A stretch of DNA of 64,000 nucleotides, from assembly GCA_002841765.1 (NCBI GenBank), contig PHAV01000012.1, positions 1-64,000 on the forward strand, in the 5' to 3' direction. Position 1 is the stretch's first letter. Each line of letters starts with the position of its first letter. A model generated the notes under the pieces. The model made no database searches. It was not told the origin of the DNA and saw only the letters and a program-made list of their open reading frames with translations. A program made the position numbers and the translations under genes. Positions 33,563 through 42,175 of this stretch are shown here, in pieces. Source of the stretch: Deltaproteobacteria bacterium HGW-Deltaproteobacteria-4. Its GTDB lineage: Bacteria; Desulfobacterota; Desulfuromonadia; Desulfuromonadales; UBA2197.

Positions 33563-35823
33563 TACCAATCCTTCTCGACGGTGCGTTCACGGCTTTCCGC
33601 CTGACTAGCAGTCTCAGCAAAGACTTGCGGTTTCACCGCTTCAACCAGTTGCAGGGCTTGTTCACGATTCATCGGCGCATCAACGGAACTCTCTTCGTTT
33701 TGACGCTCGCCATCGCCACTGCCGCTGGCCGGGTGATCGCCGAGCAGACGCAAGGCCAGAGCAAGGTTGGTTCGCGCCGCCGCATCGCCGGGGAGGAGGA
33801 GGAGCGCCTGTTCCAGGGCGGTGACCGCCGGGGCAGCAGCGCCTGCCTGCAAAAGTGCCGTTCCCTGATTATACAGAACCAGCCCCCGTTCATTGGCGGG
33901 GAGACTGTGGATGGCGCGGGCAAAGGCACGGGCCGCATCCTCGAAAGCGCCGTTTTTAGCGTGGCGCATGCCGTTGTCAAAATCATTTTCGTCCCGCTCG
34001 ATGATGTGGCCGCAGGCGCTGACAATCAGGGTCAGCATGGTAAAGGCCGGGACCCAGGCGCTCCAGCCCCGCACTTTGCGGGACCAGGGAAATTGCCGTA
34101 GCAGCAGTAGTCCGAGAGCTGACCAGAGCCACCACAATGCCGGCGGCGTCAGGAGCTCCGGAGGCCGCCAGCGTTCTATCAGAGCCAGGGTGGCCGGCGC
34201 GCTATCCGGACGCAGGAGCATCTCTCCCTGGGTGACGGCGGCGATCTGCCGCAGGCGGTTATCATCTCTTTGGCTTATGAAGGCGGCACCATTGCGGTCG
34301 CGCTGCACCTGACCGTTGACTTGAAGAACCGGGCTCCCGGCAACGCTGCCAAGGGGGATCGTGTAGACCGGAATTGACTGCGGCAGGCGCGGTGCCGGAG
34401 TCGGTATGGTCCGCTCACCGTCAGAAAGGAGGATGACGGCCCGTTCCCGACCGGCACTGCTCAGTGTTGAGAGGGCGGTGAGGATCCCCTCTTCCGGTGC
34501 CGAGCCGGGCGAAGCAACCATCCTCGGCAGGAGGCGGTCGACAAAGAAGAGGATCGCTTCCCGATCTTCGGTGAGGGGCGCCTGCACCACCCCTTCACCG
34601 CCGACCAGGGTGAGACTGAAACGGCTGTTCGGCAGGGATGTAATCAGCGTCCGCACATCCCGCTGCGCCAAAGAAAGTCGGGTTTCACCGCTATCATTGC
34701 AGGCCATGCTGGCAGAAACGTCGATGGCCAGAGCGAGATCCGGACCATTTTGCTCGCCCCGTAAAATCGGCCCGGCCCCGGGCGGGGGGATCAGCAGGAG
34801 GGAAAAGGCGGTCAAGGCAACGAGATCCAAAAGATAACCGGTCGGTCGAATCCGCAGCCAGAGGCGGAAGAGGAGGAGTTCCGCAGCCAAAAGGAGGAGG
34901 ATAAGTCTTTGCAGAAGCGGCGCCAGCGGGTGATCGGTAATCCGGTCTTTCACCTCGAGCGGGCTCTTCTCCAGCGCATCGATGCGCTGATAAACGTCGC
35001 GCAGTGCTTCGCCGCTGCTGGCAAGAAAGTGCTGGCCGCCGGTGAGGCGGGCGATTTCGAGCAAGGGCTCTTCTTCCAGGGCACTGAGCAGCAGCGAGCC
35101 GTCGGCGAGGCGGGCAGGGGCGCCGGAGCTGCCCAAAGGGATCTCGCTCCCTTGCAGCGAGCCGAAACCGATGGTGTAGATGCGAATCCCGAGGGCGGCG
35201 GCAGCGCGGGCCGCGGCGCGCGGGGTGATACTCCCCCGGTTTGAACGGCCGTCGGTGAGGAGGATGACCGCCTTGCTCTGCGCCGGCGAATCCTTGAGTC
35301 GGGCCAGAGCCGTGGCGAGGGCGTCGCCGATGGCCGTGCCGGTTCCGGAGCGATCGGCCTCCACTGCCCGCAGACGGGCAATGAGATGTCCTTTGTCAAG
35401 AACCGGCGGCGAAAGGAGAACCGGTACGCCCGAGAAGAGGATAACCCCGACCCGGTCGTTGTCGCGCTCTGCCAGAAAGTCAGCAGCGGCATTGCGGGCG
35501 GCAACCATGCGGCTCGGCAGGATGTCGGTGGCGCCAAGGGAGGCGGAGACGTCGAGGACGAGCATCAGGTCGACTCCTTCCCGCACCGTCGTACGATGCG
35601 TTTCGCGTTGCACCGGATCGGCAAGAAGGAGAATAAGCACGGCAATCGTCAACGCCGCACACCAGCTATTAAGCCGGTAAAAACGGAGGCGCCAGGTGTT
35701 TTTGAGACGACGCAGCGGCTCAAGGGAGGATAAAGGAGAACTGACACGTCGGCGCGGGATAAAGGGGAGGAGCGCCAAAGGGAGGAGCCAAAGGAGATAC
35801 GGTGCGGTAAAAGTAAAGTTCAT
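33562..35823 (-). CDS. Fused BatA-BatB-BatC protein (two vWA domains plus TPR)
   Basis: The 753-residue protein joins an N-terminal pair of membrane segments, a vWA domain with MIDAS motif DVSAS at 91-95, two further membrane segments, a second vWA domain with DVSAS at 368-372, another membrane segment and a TPR region (about 615-700). In many bacteria these are three genes. The ATG at 35823 overlaps the upstream stop (ATGA); a longer frame to 35940 is rejected. It probably acts with MoxR as a metal-dependent chaperone or stress-tolerance complex. Confidence 0.85.
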   Translation of the reverse strand: MNFTFTAPYLLWLLPLALLPFIPRRRVSSPLSSLEPLRRLKNTWRLRFYRLNSWCAALTIAVLILLLADPVQRETHRTTVREGVDLMLVLDVSASLGATDILPSRMVAARNAAADFLAERDNDRVGVILFSGVPVLLSPPVLDKGHLIARLRAVEADRSGTGTAIGDALATALARLKDSPAQSKAVILLTDGRSNRGSITPRAAARAAAALGIRIYTIGFGSLQGSEIPLGSSGAPARLADGSLLLSALEEEPLLEIARLTGGQHFLASSGEALRDVYQRIDALEKSPLEVKDRITDHPLAPLLQRLILLLLAAELLLFRLWLRIRPTGYLLDLVALTAFSLLLIPPPGAGPILRGEQNGPDLALAIDVSASMACNDSGETRLSLAQRDVRTLITSLPNSRFSLTLVGGEGVVQAPLTEDREAILFFVDRLLPRMVASPGSAPEEGILTALSTLSSAGRERAVILLSDGERTIPTPAPRLPQSIPVYTIPLGSVAGSPVLQVNGQVQRDRNGAAFISQRDDNRLRQIAAVTQGEMLLRPDSAPATLALIERWRPPELLTPPALWWLWSALGLLLLRQFPWSRKVRGWSAWVPAFTMLTLIVSACGHIIERDENDFDNGMRHAKNGAFEDAARAFARAIHSLPANERGLVLYNQGTALLQAGAAAPAVTALEQALLLLPGDAAARTNLALALRLLGDHPASGSGDGERQNEESSVDAPMNREQALQLVEAVKPQVFAETASQAESRERTVEKDW

Positions 35824-36515
35824 TTGTCCCCCACTGCGACCAGGGACAACAATGTACGATGCAAGCGTTGAATATCGTCCGTGCTGCTGGGAAGCGGTGC
35901 AAAGCGGCGCTCCCTGATCTCTTCGAGGAGACTGCTGCATGCCGCTGAAACCGGGAGTTGGCGGGCTCGGGCCTCAAGGCGGACCAACTGGATCGCTTGC
36001 GGAAGTTTGTAAAAGTCGGGACGGTGCCACCAGCGCCAAAGAAGGGCAAATCCGCCCCCGAAGAGTAGGAGGAGCAGGGCGCCGGCCACGATCCAGCCAC
36101 CCGGACCGGAACCGACCAGGGGGAAGGGGCGACGCTTGAAAGGAGCAATAGAGGCATCCTGTGCAACCCCCTCCAGAACGGTGACCGACAGTGGCTCGGT
36201 TTCGATTTGCCGGGCGGTGCCGACTTGCAAGGGAAAAGGAGGGATCTCCCGAACTCCCGGGCGCAGCGGCAGGACAACGAGGCGGATCTCTTGACCGAGA
36301 TGCAGAGGGGGGGCGAGTGGTTCAAAGGAGTTCAGGTCGGGGAGGCCGGCGAGTCCGGTCTCTTCGTTTTCGAGAGTGATAATGATAGAGAGAGGTTTGC
36401 CGAGGATCGGTGTCGCAGGGTCAAGCTGGACGACCGGAGACGCCAGCACGAGGGCCGCTGGCAACAGTGTTAAAAGAAAGATTCCAATGAGAGGTCGGAA
36501 GGTTATGCTGATCAC
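35820..36515 (-). CDS. Small BatD/DUF4381-like membrane protein of the Bat operon
   Basis: The 231-residue protein has an N-terminal signal or anchor (PLIGIFLLTLLPAALVL), a beta-rich periplasmic domain (PVVQLDPATPILGKPLSIIITLE), a membrane segment near 145-165 and a cytosolic tail. The GTG at 36515 is preceded by GGGAG at 6 bases and overlaps the DUF58 stop (GTGA). It is one of two BatD-like genes in the operon; the other lies at its 3' end. Confidence 0.7.
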   Translation of the reverse strand: MISITFRPLIGIFLLTLLPAALVLASPVVQLDPATPILGKPLSIIITLENEETGLAGLPDLNSFEPLAPPLHLGQEIRLVVLPLRPGVREIPPFPLQVGTARQIETEPLSVTVLEGVAQDASIAPFKRRPFPLVGSGPGGWIVAGALLLLLFGGGFALLWRWWHRPDFYKLPQAIQLVRLEARARQLPVSAACSSLLEEIRERRFAPLPSSTDDIQRLHRTLLSLVAVGDK

Positions 36516-37432
36516 CGACGTCTCCCGCTGCGGCGCCGGAAGAGGCGCAATAAGGTCGGCAGGACCGACTCCCCGGCATTCAGAAAAGCGTGATCGATGG
36601 TCAAGCTGTGTAACTGTTCGGTCAGTTCGATATCGCCGTATTCCCATTGCGCCGCATAAGTTTTGCGCCTGCTTTCGCTGGAGAGATCAACAATCTTCTC
36701 TGTCAGTGTTTCGCGGTCGGAAACCCGCCACAAACCTCTGGTTTGTGGAAGAATCTCCTGCGGATCACGGGGGATAAGAATGACAAGATCGTGGCGGCTG
36801 TGGGCTTCGCTCAATCGTTTCAGCGGCAGGGGTGCGTGCAGATCCGAGATGAGAATTATAATGCCCGGTCGCCGGTTGAGCTGCAGGGCTGCTTCGATCG
36901 GGGGGGCGAGATCGGTGCAACGGCCCCTCGGTCGATGCGCAATCAGTTCTGCAAGGATCCGCCGGGCGTGCCGGACGCCGGTCTCGGGGAGGATGAGGTG
37001 CTCGATACGGTCGGTAAAGGCGACCAGGGAGACGCGATCGCCGCTGTTGGCGGCGGCAAACGCAAGGAGGCCGGTCGTTTCGAAAAGGAGATCGCGCTTG
37101 GCACCGGCAAAGGAAGCCGAGAGATCAACGAGCAGGGTCAGAGAGCGGCTGCGCTCCTCCCGGTACTGGCGGACATGCGGCACTCCGGTGCGGGCGGTGA
37201 CATTCCAGTCGATGGTGCGAACATCGTCCCCGGGCTGATAGGGGCGCAGCTCGGAAAACTCCATCCCCTGGCCACGAAACTGACTGCGGTAGGCCCCGGC
37301 AAGGTTGGCGGCGAGACGCCGGCGCGAATTGATCTCCAGTCGTCGCACCAGCCCGCGGTTGGCCAGCGGGATCGGCGTCGCCTCGGTCTCAGGGCGTCGG
37401 AACAGCGGAGAAAATCTGCGCAAGTACCTCAT
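36512..37432 (-). CDS. DUF58 domain-containing protein
   Basis: The 306-residue protein has the DUF58 signature DVRTIDWNVTARTG and a vWA-like fold with LVDLSASFAG. DUF58 proteins nearly always sit next to MoxR ATPases, as here. It overlaps the moxR end by 44 bases and the next gene by 4. Its start could be slightly further downstream. Confidence 0.88.
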   Translation of the reverse strand: MRYLRRFSPLFRRPETEATPIPLANRGLVRRLEINSRRRLAANLAGAYRSQFRGQGMEFSELRPYQPGDDVRTIDWNVTARTGVPHVRQYREERSRSLTLLVDLSASFAGAKRDLLFETTGLLAFAAANSGDRVSLVAFTDRIEHLILPETGVRHARRILAELIAHRPRGRCTDLAPPIEAALQLNRRPGIIILISDLHAPLPLKRLSEAHSRHDLVILIPRDPQEILPQTRGLWRVSDRETLTEKIVDLSSESRRKTYAAQWEYGDIELTEQLHSLTIDHAFLNAGESVLPTLLRLFRRRSGRRR

Positions 37433-38387
37433 CGCTGCTGATCCCTTTGGCGTCGGCTTCGTAGGAAAGGAGGAGACGGTGGCGCAGCACCATCATGGCG
37501 ACCGCCAGCACATCGTCCGGGATGACATAGGGACGATGGCGCAAAAAGGCGTGCGCCCGCGCGGCGCGGGCCAGGGCAATACTGCCGCGCGGCGAAACAC
37601 CGTGCTCGATCAGGGATTGCAACTCCCCCTTGCCGCAAATGGACGGTTCGCGCGTTGCTTCGATAATGTCGAGAATGTAGTCCCGCACCTTGTCGTCAAG
37701 ATGTAAGGTGCGCACCGCTTCGCTCGCCGCTGCCAGGGTGGCGGCGCTGACCACTGGACGGATCTCCACGCTACTCTCGCTACTGATGCGATCGATGACC
37801 TCGGCCTCTTGATGGCGGAGCGGATAAGTGACGATCACTTTGAACATGAAGCGATCGACCTGTGCCTCGGGGAGGGGGTAGGTCCCTTCGTGTTCAAGAG
37901 GATTCTGGGTGGCAAGGACAATAAAGGGCTGTGGCAGAAGTTCCGAGACTTCGCCAAGGGTGACCTGCCCCTCTTCCATCGCTTCGAGGAGGGCTGATTG
38001 CACCTTGGCCGGGGCGCGGTTGATCTCATCGGCCAAAACGACATGGGCAAAGATCGGTCCTTTGCGGATATCGAACTCGCCACGGCCGGGGTGATAGACC
38101 GGGGTGCCGATGAGGTCGGAGGGGAGGAGATCGGGGGTGAACTGGATGCGTTTAAAGGAGAGATCGAGTGCGCGGGCCAGGGCATTAACGGTGCGGGTCT
38201 TGGCCAGGCCCGGCACTCCTTCGATGAGGACGTGACCGCGGCAAAGGAGGCCAATCAACAAAGCTTCGAGAAGCTTGCGCTGACCAACGATCGATTTGCC
38301 GATCTCGGTCAAAAGCGGTTCGACAAAAGCGCTCTTTTTGGCAATGTCAGCTTCAAGTTGGGCGAGGGTGAAATTCGATGATGACAA
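37389..38387 (-). CDS. MoxR family AAA+ ATPase
   Basis: The protein has Walker A IEGVPGLAKT, Walker B VLADEINRAPAKVQSALLEAMEE and the MoxR-type FIVLATQNPLEHEGTYPLPEAQ. It drives the DUF58/Bat proteins encoded after it. No ATG fits; the TTG at 38387 is chosen because GGAG lies upstream at 9 bases, while the TTG at 38456 gives 23 more residues without a Shine-Dalgarno. Confidence 0.9.
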   Translation of the reverse strand: MSSSNFTLAQLEADIAKKSAFVEPLLTEIGKSIVGQRKLLEALLIGLLCRGHVLIEGVPGLAKTRTVNALARALDLSFKRIQFTPDLLPSDLIGTPVYHPGRGEFDIRKGPIFAHVVLADEINRAPAKVQSALLEAMEEGQVTLGEVSELLPQPFIVLATQNPLEHEGTYPLPEAQVDRFMFKVIVTYPLRHQEAEVIDRISSESSVEIRPVVSAATLAAASEAVRTLHLDDKVRDYILDIIEATREPSICGKGELQSLIEHGVSPRGSIALARAARAHAFLRHRPYVIPDDVLAVAMMVLRHRLLLSYEADAKGISSDEVLAQIFSAVPTP

Positions 38388-38660
38388 AGGAGGTGACTCC
38401 GGAGTTCGGGTGGTTGGCAAGGTTGGGAGTATAGAGAGAAGCTCCTTATCTTTCAAGGGTAATTTAGATTCTGCCTTTTATTGCCGGAGACTTTGTTTAA
38501 AAGCGCAAGCCCGGCATGATCCTCATTTGTCGTTTACGCAAAAAAAATTAATACTGGAAATCTGCATAAAGATCAGCTTAATATGAAAGAATAATTTTCA
38601 CGGCAGCAGAGACAAACTACTGCGGAGGAGATAATTCTTCTTGTACCGAAAGAGCTCTTA

Positions 38661-39557
38661 ATGAATGATATCACCAGCAAAAAGATTCTCGACAGCCTCT
38701 TTGACGGGGTCTACTTTGTCGATTGTGAACGACGGATCACTTATTGGAATCCCGCCGCCGAACGCTTATCCGGCTATTCAAAATCAGACATGATCGGTCA
38801 TTGCTGCGCCGACAATCTTTTGCGTCATGTCGATGCCGATGGTGTCGAACTCTGTATCAACGGTTGCCCCCTCGCCGCCTCCATAAGCGATGGCAAACCC
38901 CGTGAATCGAGCGTCTTTCTTCACCATAAATTCGGCCATCGGGTTGCTGTCTCGGTCAGGACTTCTCCGGTGCGTGATGATCAGGGGATTATCATTGGCG
39001 CCGTCGAGATCTTTACCGACAACTCATCGGCCTTGCAACTCCTCCGGGAACTTGAAACGCTTAAACATGAAGTTTATCAGGATGCCCTCACCACCATCGG
39101 TAACCGTCGCTATGGTGAAGTGACCCTCTCGACCCGTATTTACGAATGGCAGGAACATGCCCGCCCCTTCGGCCTTCTCTTTCTCGATGTCGATCACTTC
39201 AAGATTTTCAACGACAACTACGGGCACCGGCAGGGGGATGAGGTTCTGATCATGGTGGCAAAGTCCATCAGCAGTTCCCTGCGCAGCATGGATGTCGCGG
39301 CCCGTTGGGGCGGCGAAGAGTTTGTCGTCATCCTCCCCGGGGCCACAGCGGTGATTGTTAATGCCATTGCCGAGCGGGTCCGCATGCTGATTGCCAGCAG
39401 TTTTATCAGTCGTGGCGCTGAGAATCTCCGGGTGACGGTTTCAATCGGGGGGACTGTCTGCCGTAGCGGTGAGTCAGCAGAATCGATTGTCAAACGTGCC
39501 GATGAACTGATGTATCGCAGCAAGCTCGACGGTCGCAACCGGGTGACCATGGATTAA
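38661..39557 (+). CDS. PAS-GGDEF diguanylate cyclase
   Basis: The 298-residue cytosolic protein has a PAS domain (about 8-120, with WNPAAERLSGYS) and a GGDEF domain (about 140-295). The active-site motif GGEEF is at 217-221, and an RxxD inhibitory site (RSMD, 208-211) stands five residues before it, so it should make c-di-GMP and be product-inhibited. Cysteines 49, 65 and 69 lie in the PAS region. It is divergent from moxR. C-di-GMP made here could act on PgaCD and the PilZ protein in this window. Confidence 0.93.
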   Translation: MNDITSKKILDSLFDGVYFVDCERRITYWNPAAERLSGYSKSDMIGHCCADNLLRHVDADGVELCINGCPLAASISDGKPRESSVFLHHKFGHRVAVSVRTSPVRDDQGIIIGAVEIFTDNSSALQLLRELETLKHEVYQDALTTIGNRRYGEVTLSTRIYEWQEHARPFGLLFLDVDHFKIFNDNYGHRQGDEVLIMVAKSISSSLRSMDVAARWGGEEFVVILPGATAVIVNAIAERVRMLIASSFISRGAENLRVTVSIGGTVCRSGESAESIVKRADELMYRSKLDGRNRVTMD

Positions 39558-39591
39558 CTTAAGAGAGGGGACTCCGACAGGCAAGATTCAT

Positions 39592-41598
39592 TTAAATCCC
39601 GGATCGATCGTGAGGTCGTTCCACCTCTTCCTTGATTGTACAGAGCGCGTGATTCCACACGACGTCGTGAATGAACCCAGGGTAAAGTGCCCGGGCCGTG
39701 CGAAAGAGGATCTTTGTCATCAGGTTTTTACCCCTGCGGTAATTGAAGGCCGCGTAGATGACAAGTCTTGTGCCCCCCTTAGTTGGTGCCAGATTAAAGA
39801 TAAGTTTTCCGCCGGTGCAAAGATCCTCACTTAGCTCGTACATTAAAGTTTCGTTCCCCACCCGCTGCGTAAGCTTCAGGCATGCCTTTAGATCAACCAG
39901 AGGCATTTGATACTGCACTTCAGAACCCACTTCGTTGGGCACCCCCCCCACCCAGCGCACATCGACGATGCGAAGCTGGAGGTAACGGGCATCAGGATGA
40001 CCAAAACGCGCAAGTTCCCCCAAGATCTCTTCAAAGGAGCCGCGAATCATGATCGCATACATTGCCTCAAACTCCGGGGCAGTTTCCAGAGGGCTTCCCA
40101 AGCTCGCACCCAGCTGCTCCTTGACGACCTCACGCCGTTCCTTGAGCAGAACGGTGGGATAACGTCCGTACTCCCCCCACTTTAGGCCAAAAATATACTC
40201 CACGATGACGTTGCGCAGGGTCAGGAACGCACCCCGCAAAAGCGACCAGACAACTGGGAATCTGCACATATCCCGAAACACTTCACGGTAATTGGCGGTG
40301 CCGCTGGCGATCTTCCACAAAACCTCCGTCAGCGGACGGCGATTTTTGCTGTGAAACTTGTATTCGGTGGCAAAGGCTTGATAGGTGATACGCCCGATGA
40401 GGGGACGGCTGAAGGAGATGCGGCTCAGGGCAAACACCACCCGCCCAAAACGGTTGTCAACATCCAGCCAATGAATGGTCTTGCCATAACCTGCTTGCAG
40501 AGCCTTGCGATCAAGTCCCACATGAAGCAGACATTTCGCCAGGCAACTAGCGGTCAGGTGTGCCGAGAAGAGACCATCTTTGTAGAGCCGTGAGCCAACG
40601 ACATCGCCAATCAGAGCAAAGCCATCACCATAAGGAGCTTTGGCAGTGGTCACAGCAATGCGCGGGGTGCAGACGCAGCTTAAAGCGATATCTTCTATGC
40701 CCGGCAGTATGCGACGGACATTGGGGAGAGCCAGAAAGGCTTTCACCACGGCACGATTATCCTTGGGCGTCCCTGCTTCATCCACACAGCGTCCAATGAG
40801 TGACACCGTGAGAAATCGCCCCTTGGGGACCAAGGCGGCGTGCTCCAGGGGAAATTCTTTGGTCCCGTATTCCAGAAAATGAACCTCCTTGAACATCAGG
40901 CGCCGCAAGTATTCCTCCCCTAAGTCCAGCTCAAAAATAAGGGTATTGCGGGATTGGCCGGGGCGATAATCAGGGTTCATCCGCCGCAAAGCTGCCGCCA
41001 GGCGTTGATCCCCCCCGGCATTGATGCCCATAGCCATGACCGCAAAGTCAACCTCCAGCCTCGATTCATTTTGATCGGAATCTACGACGGTCAGAATCGG
41101 CCGCCTCACCACACCATGATTCACCTCCAGGACTCGTCCAAAACGGAGCTGGGCTCCTTCCTTGATGGCTTCGTTTAAAAGGAAAGCATCGAAACCTGCG
41201 GGGCTATCGCGGCGACTGGGAAGGGATCCACGATAAACTGCATTCAGCTTCAAACCGGGCGGAACCCGGAGACGGAAGTTCTTCCACTGCCCCTGAATCC
41301 AGACGTAATCGAAGGTGCCTTGGATGATTTCAGGAGGAAGGACCAGGCCGAGTTCCTCCAAAAGTTTGTTAAGACGAGGGCTGATCCCCCCCACACAGTA
41401 ATTGCAACCCTTGGTTCCGCACCCCTCAGCGTCCATGGGGGAACGGCGCTCCAGAATCACGACCTCCAGATTCAGATTCAGGCGCCGAGCCTCTCGGAGC
41501 AGGTGAATGGCAAAAAAAGAACCCGCCGGCCCACCGCCAACGATGGCCAGTCGATCACCGTTCCGAAGTGGTTCTGATCTTATCTTGGCACTTTGCAT
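39592..41598 (-). CDS. FAD-dependent oxidoreductase with C-terminal SRPBCC-like domain
   Basis: The 668-residue protein has an FAD Rossmann motif GGGPAG (21-26), then a cysteine cluster C60-x4-C65-x2-C68, a central geranylgeranyl-reductase-like oxidoreductase region ending near ALIGDVVGSRLYKDGL, and a C-terminal domain (about 515-660) of SRPBCC/START-like pattern. The combination suggests a flavin reductase for a hydrophobic substrate, but none is known. It is flanked by the GGDEF gene and trmL and seems to be transcribed alone. Confidence 0.75.
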   Translation of the reverse strand: MQSAKIRSEPLRNGDRLAIVGGGPAGSFFAIHLLREARRLNLNLEVVILERRSPMDAEGCGTKGCNYCVGGISPRLNKLLEELGLVLPPEIIQGTFDYVWIQGQWKNFRLRVPPGLKLNAVYRGSLPSRRDSPAGFDAFLLNEAIKEGAQLRFGRVLEVNHGVVRRPILTVVDSDQNESRLEVDFAVMAMGINAGGDQRLAAALRRMNPDYRPGQSRNTLIFELDLGEEYLRRLMFKEVHFLEYGTKEFPLEHAALVPKGRFLTVSLIGRCVDEAGTPKDNRAVVKAFLALPNVRRILPGIEDIALSCVCTPRIAVTTAKAPYGDGFALIGDVVGSRLYKDGLFSAHLTASCLAKCLLHVGLDRKALQAGYGKTIHWLDVDNRFGRVVFALSRISFSRPLIGRITYQAFATEYKFHSKNRRPLTEVLWKIASGTANYREVFRDMCRFPVVWSLLRGAFLTLRNVIVEYIFGLKWGEYGRYPTVLLKERREVVKEQLGASLGSPLETAPEFEAMYAIMIRGSFEEILGELARFGHPDARYLQLRIVDVRWVGGVPNEVGSEVQYQMPLVDLKACLKLTQRVGNETLMYELSEDLCTGGKLIFNLAPTKGGTRLVIYAAFNYRRGKNLMTKILFRTARALYPGFIHDVVWNHALCTIKEEVERPHDRSGI

Positions 41599-41695
41599 GG
41601 GAGGAATCCTCCGGTGGCAGGTTCAAGTTTATGTTGGAACAGAGCTTTTCTGATGAGTTATCGTCTGAAGTCGGTTGTAACGAGCGCTTTGCCAT

Positions 41696-42175
41696 TCAGT
41701 CTAGGCGGCCGCACTGACGCAGTGCTTCGTAGAGGACGATCCCGGCGCTGGTGGAGAGGTTGAGAGAACGAACCCGCTCGGAGAAGATCGGAATGCGGAT
41801 CGCCCGTTCTGCCTGGGCGGTGAGGAGCTCTTCCGGCAGTCCCTTTGTCTCTTTACCGAAGACGATCAGATCGCCGGGCTGATAGTCGGCAGCGATGTAG
41901 GTGCGTGCCGCCTTCTTTGAGGTGTACCACCAGCGACCGTTGGGAAAAGCGGTCTGGAGTTCGGCGAAGGAATCCCAGAGATGGAGATCGACGGCGTCCC
42001 AGTAATCGAGACCGGCACGCTTGAGCTGGCGGTCGTCAATGGAAAAGCCGAGGGGTTTGACCAGATGCAGGGTCGTGCCGGTGGCACCGCAAAGGCGGGC
42101 GATATTGCCGGTATTGGGGGGGATCTCCGGCTCGACCAGGACAATCTGCAAGGGGAGGTGAGAAATGGTGCTCAC
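41696..42175 (-). CDS. trmL: tRNA (cytidine(34)-2'-O)-methyltransferase
   Basis: The 159-residue SPOUT enzyme has PNTGNIARLCGATGTTLHLV, FGKETKGLP and the C-terminal SLNLSTSAGIVLYEALRQ. It methylates the wobble base of some leucine tRNAs in E. coli. It starts directly at the ntrC stop, so the two are co-transcribed. Confidence 0.93.
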   Translation of the reverse strand: MSTISHLPLQIVLVEPEIPPNTGNIARLCGATGTTLHLVKPLGFSIDDRQLKRAGLDYWDAVDLHLWDSFAELQTAFPNGRWWYTSKKAARTYIAADYQPGDLIVFGKETKGLPEELLTAQAERAIRIPIFSERVRSLNLSTSAGIVLYEALRQCGRLD

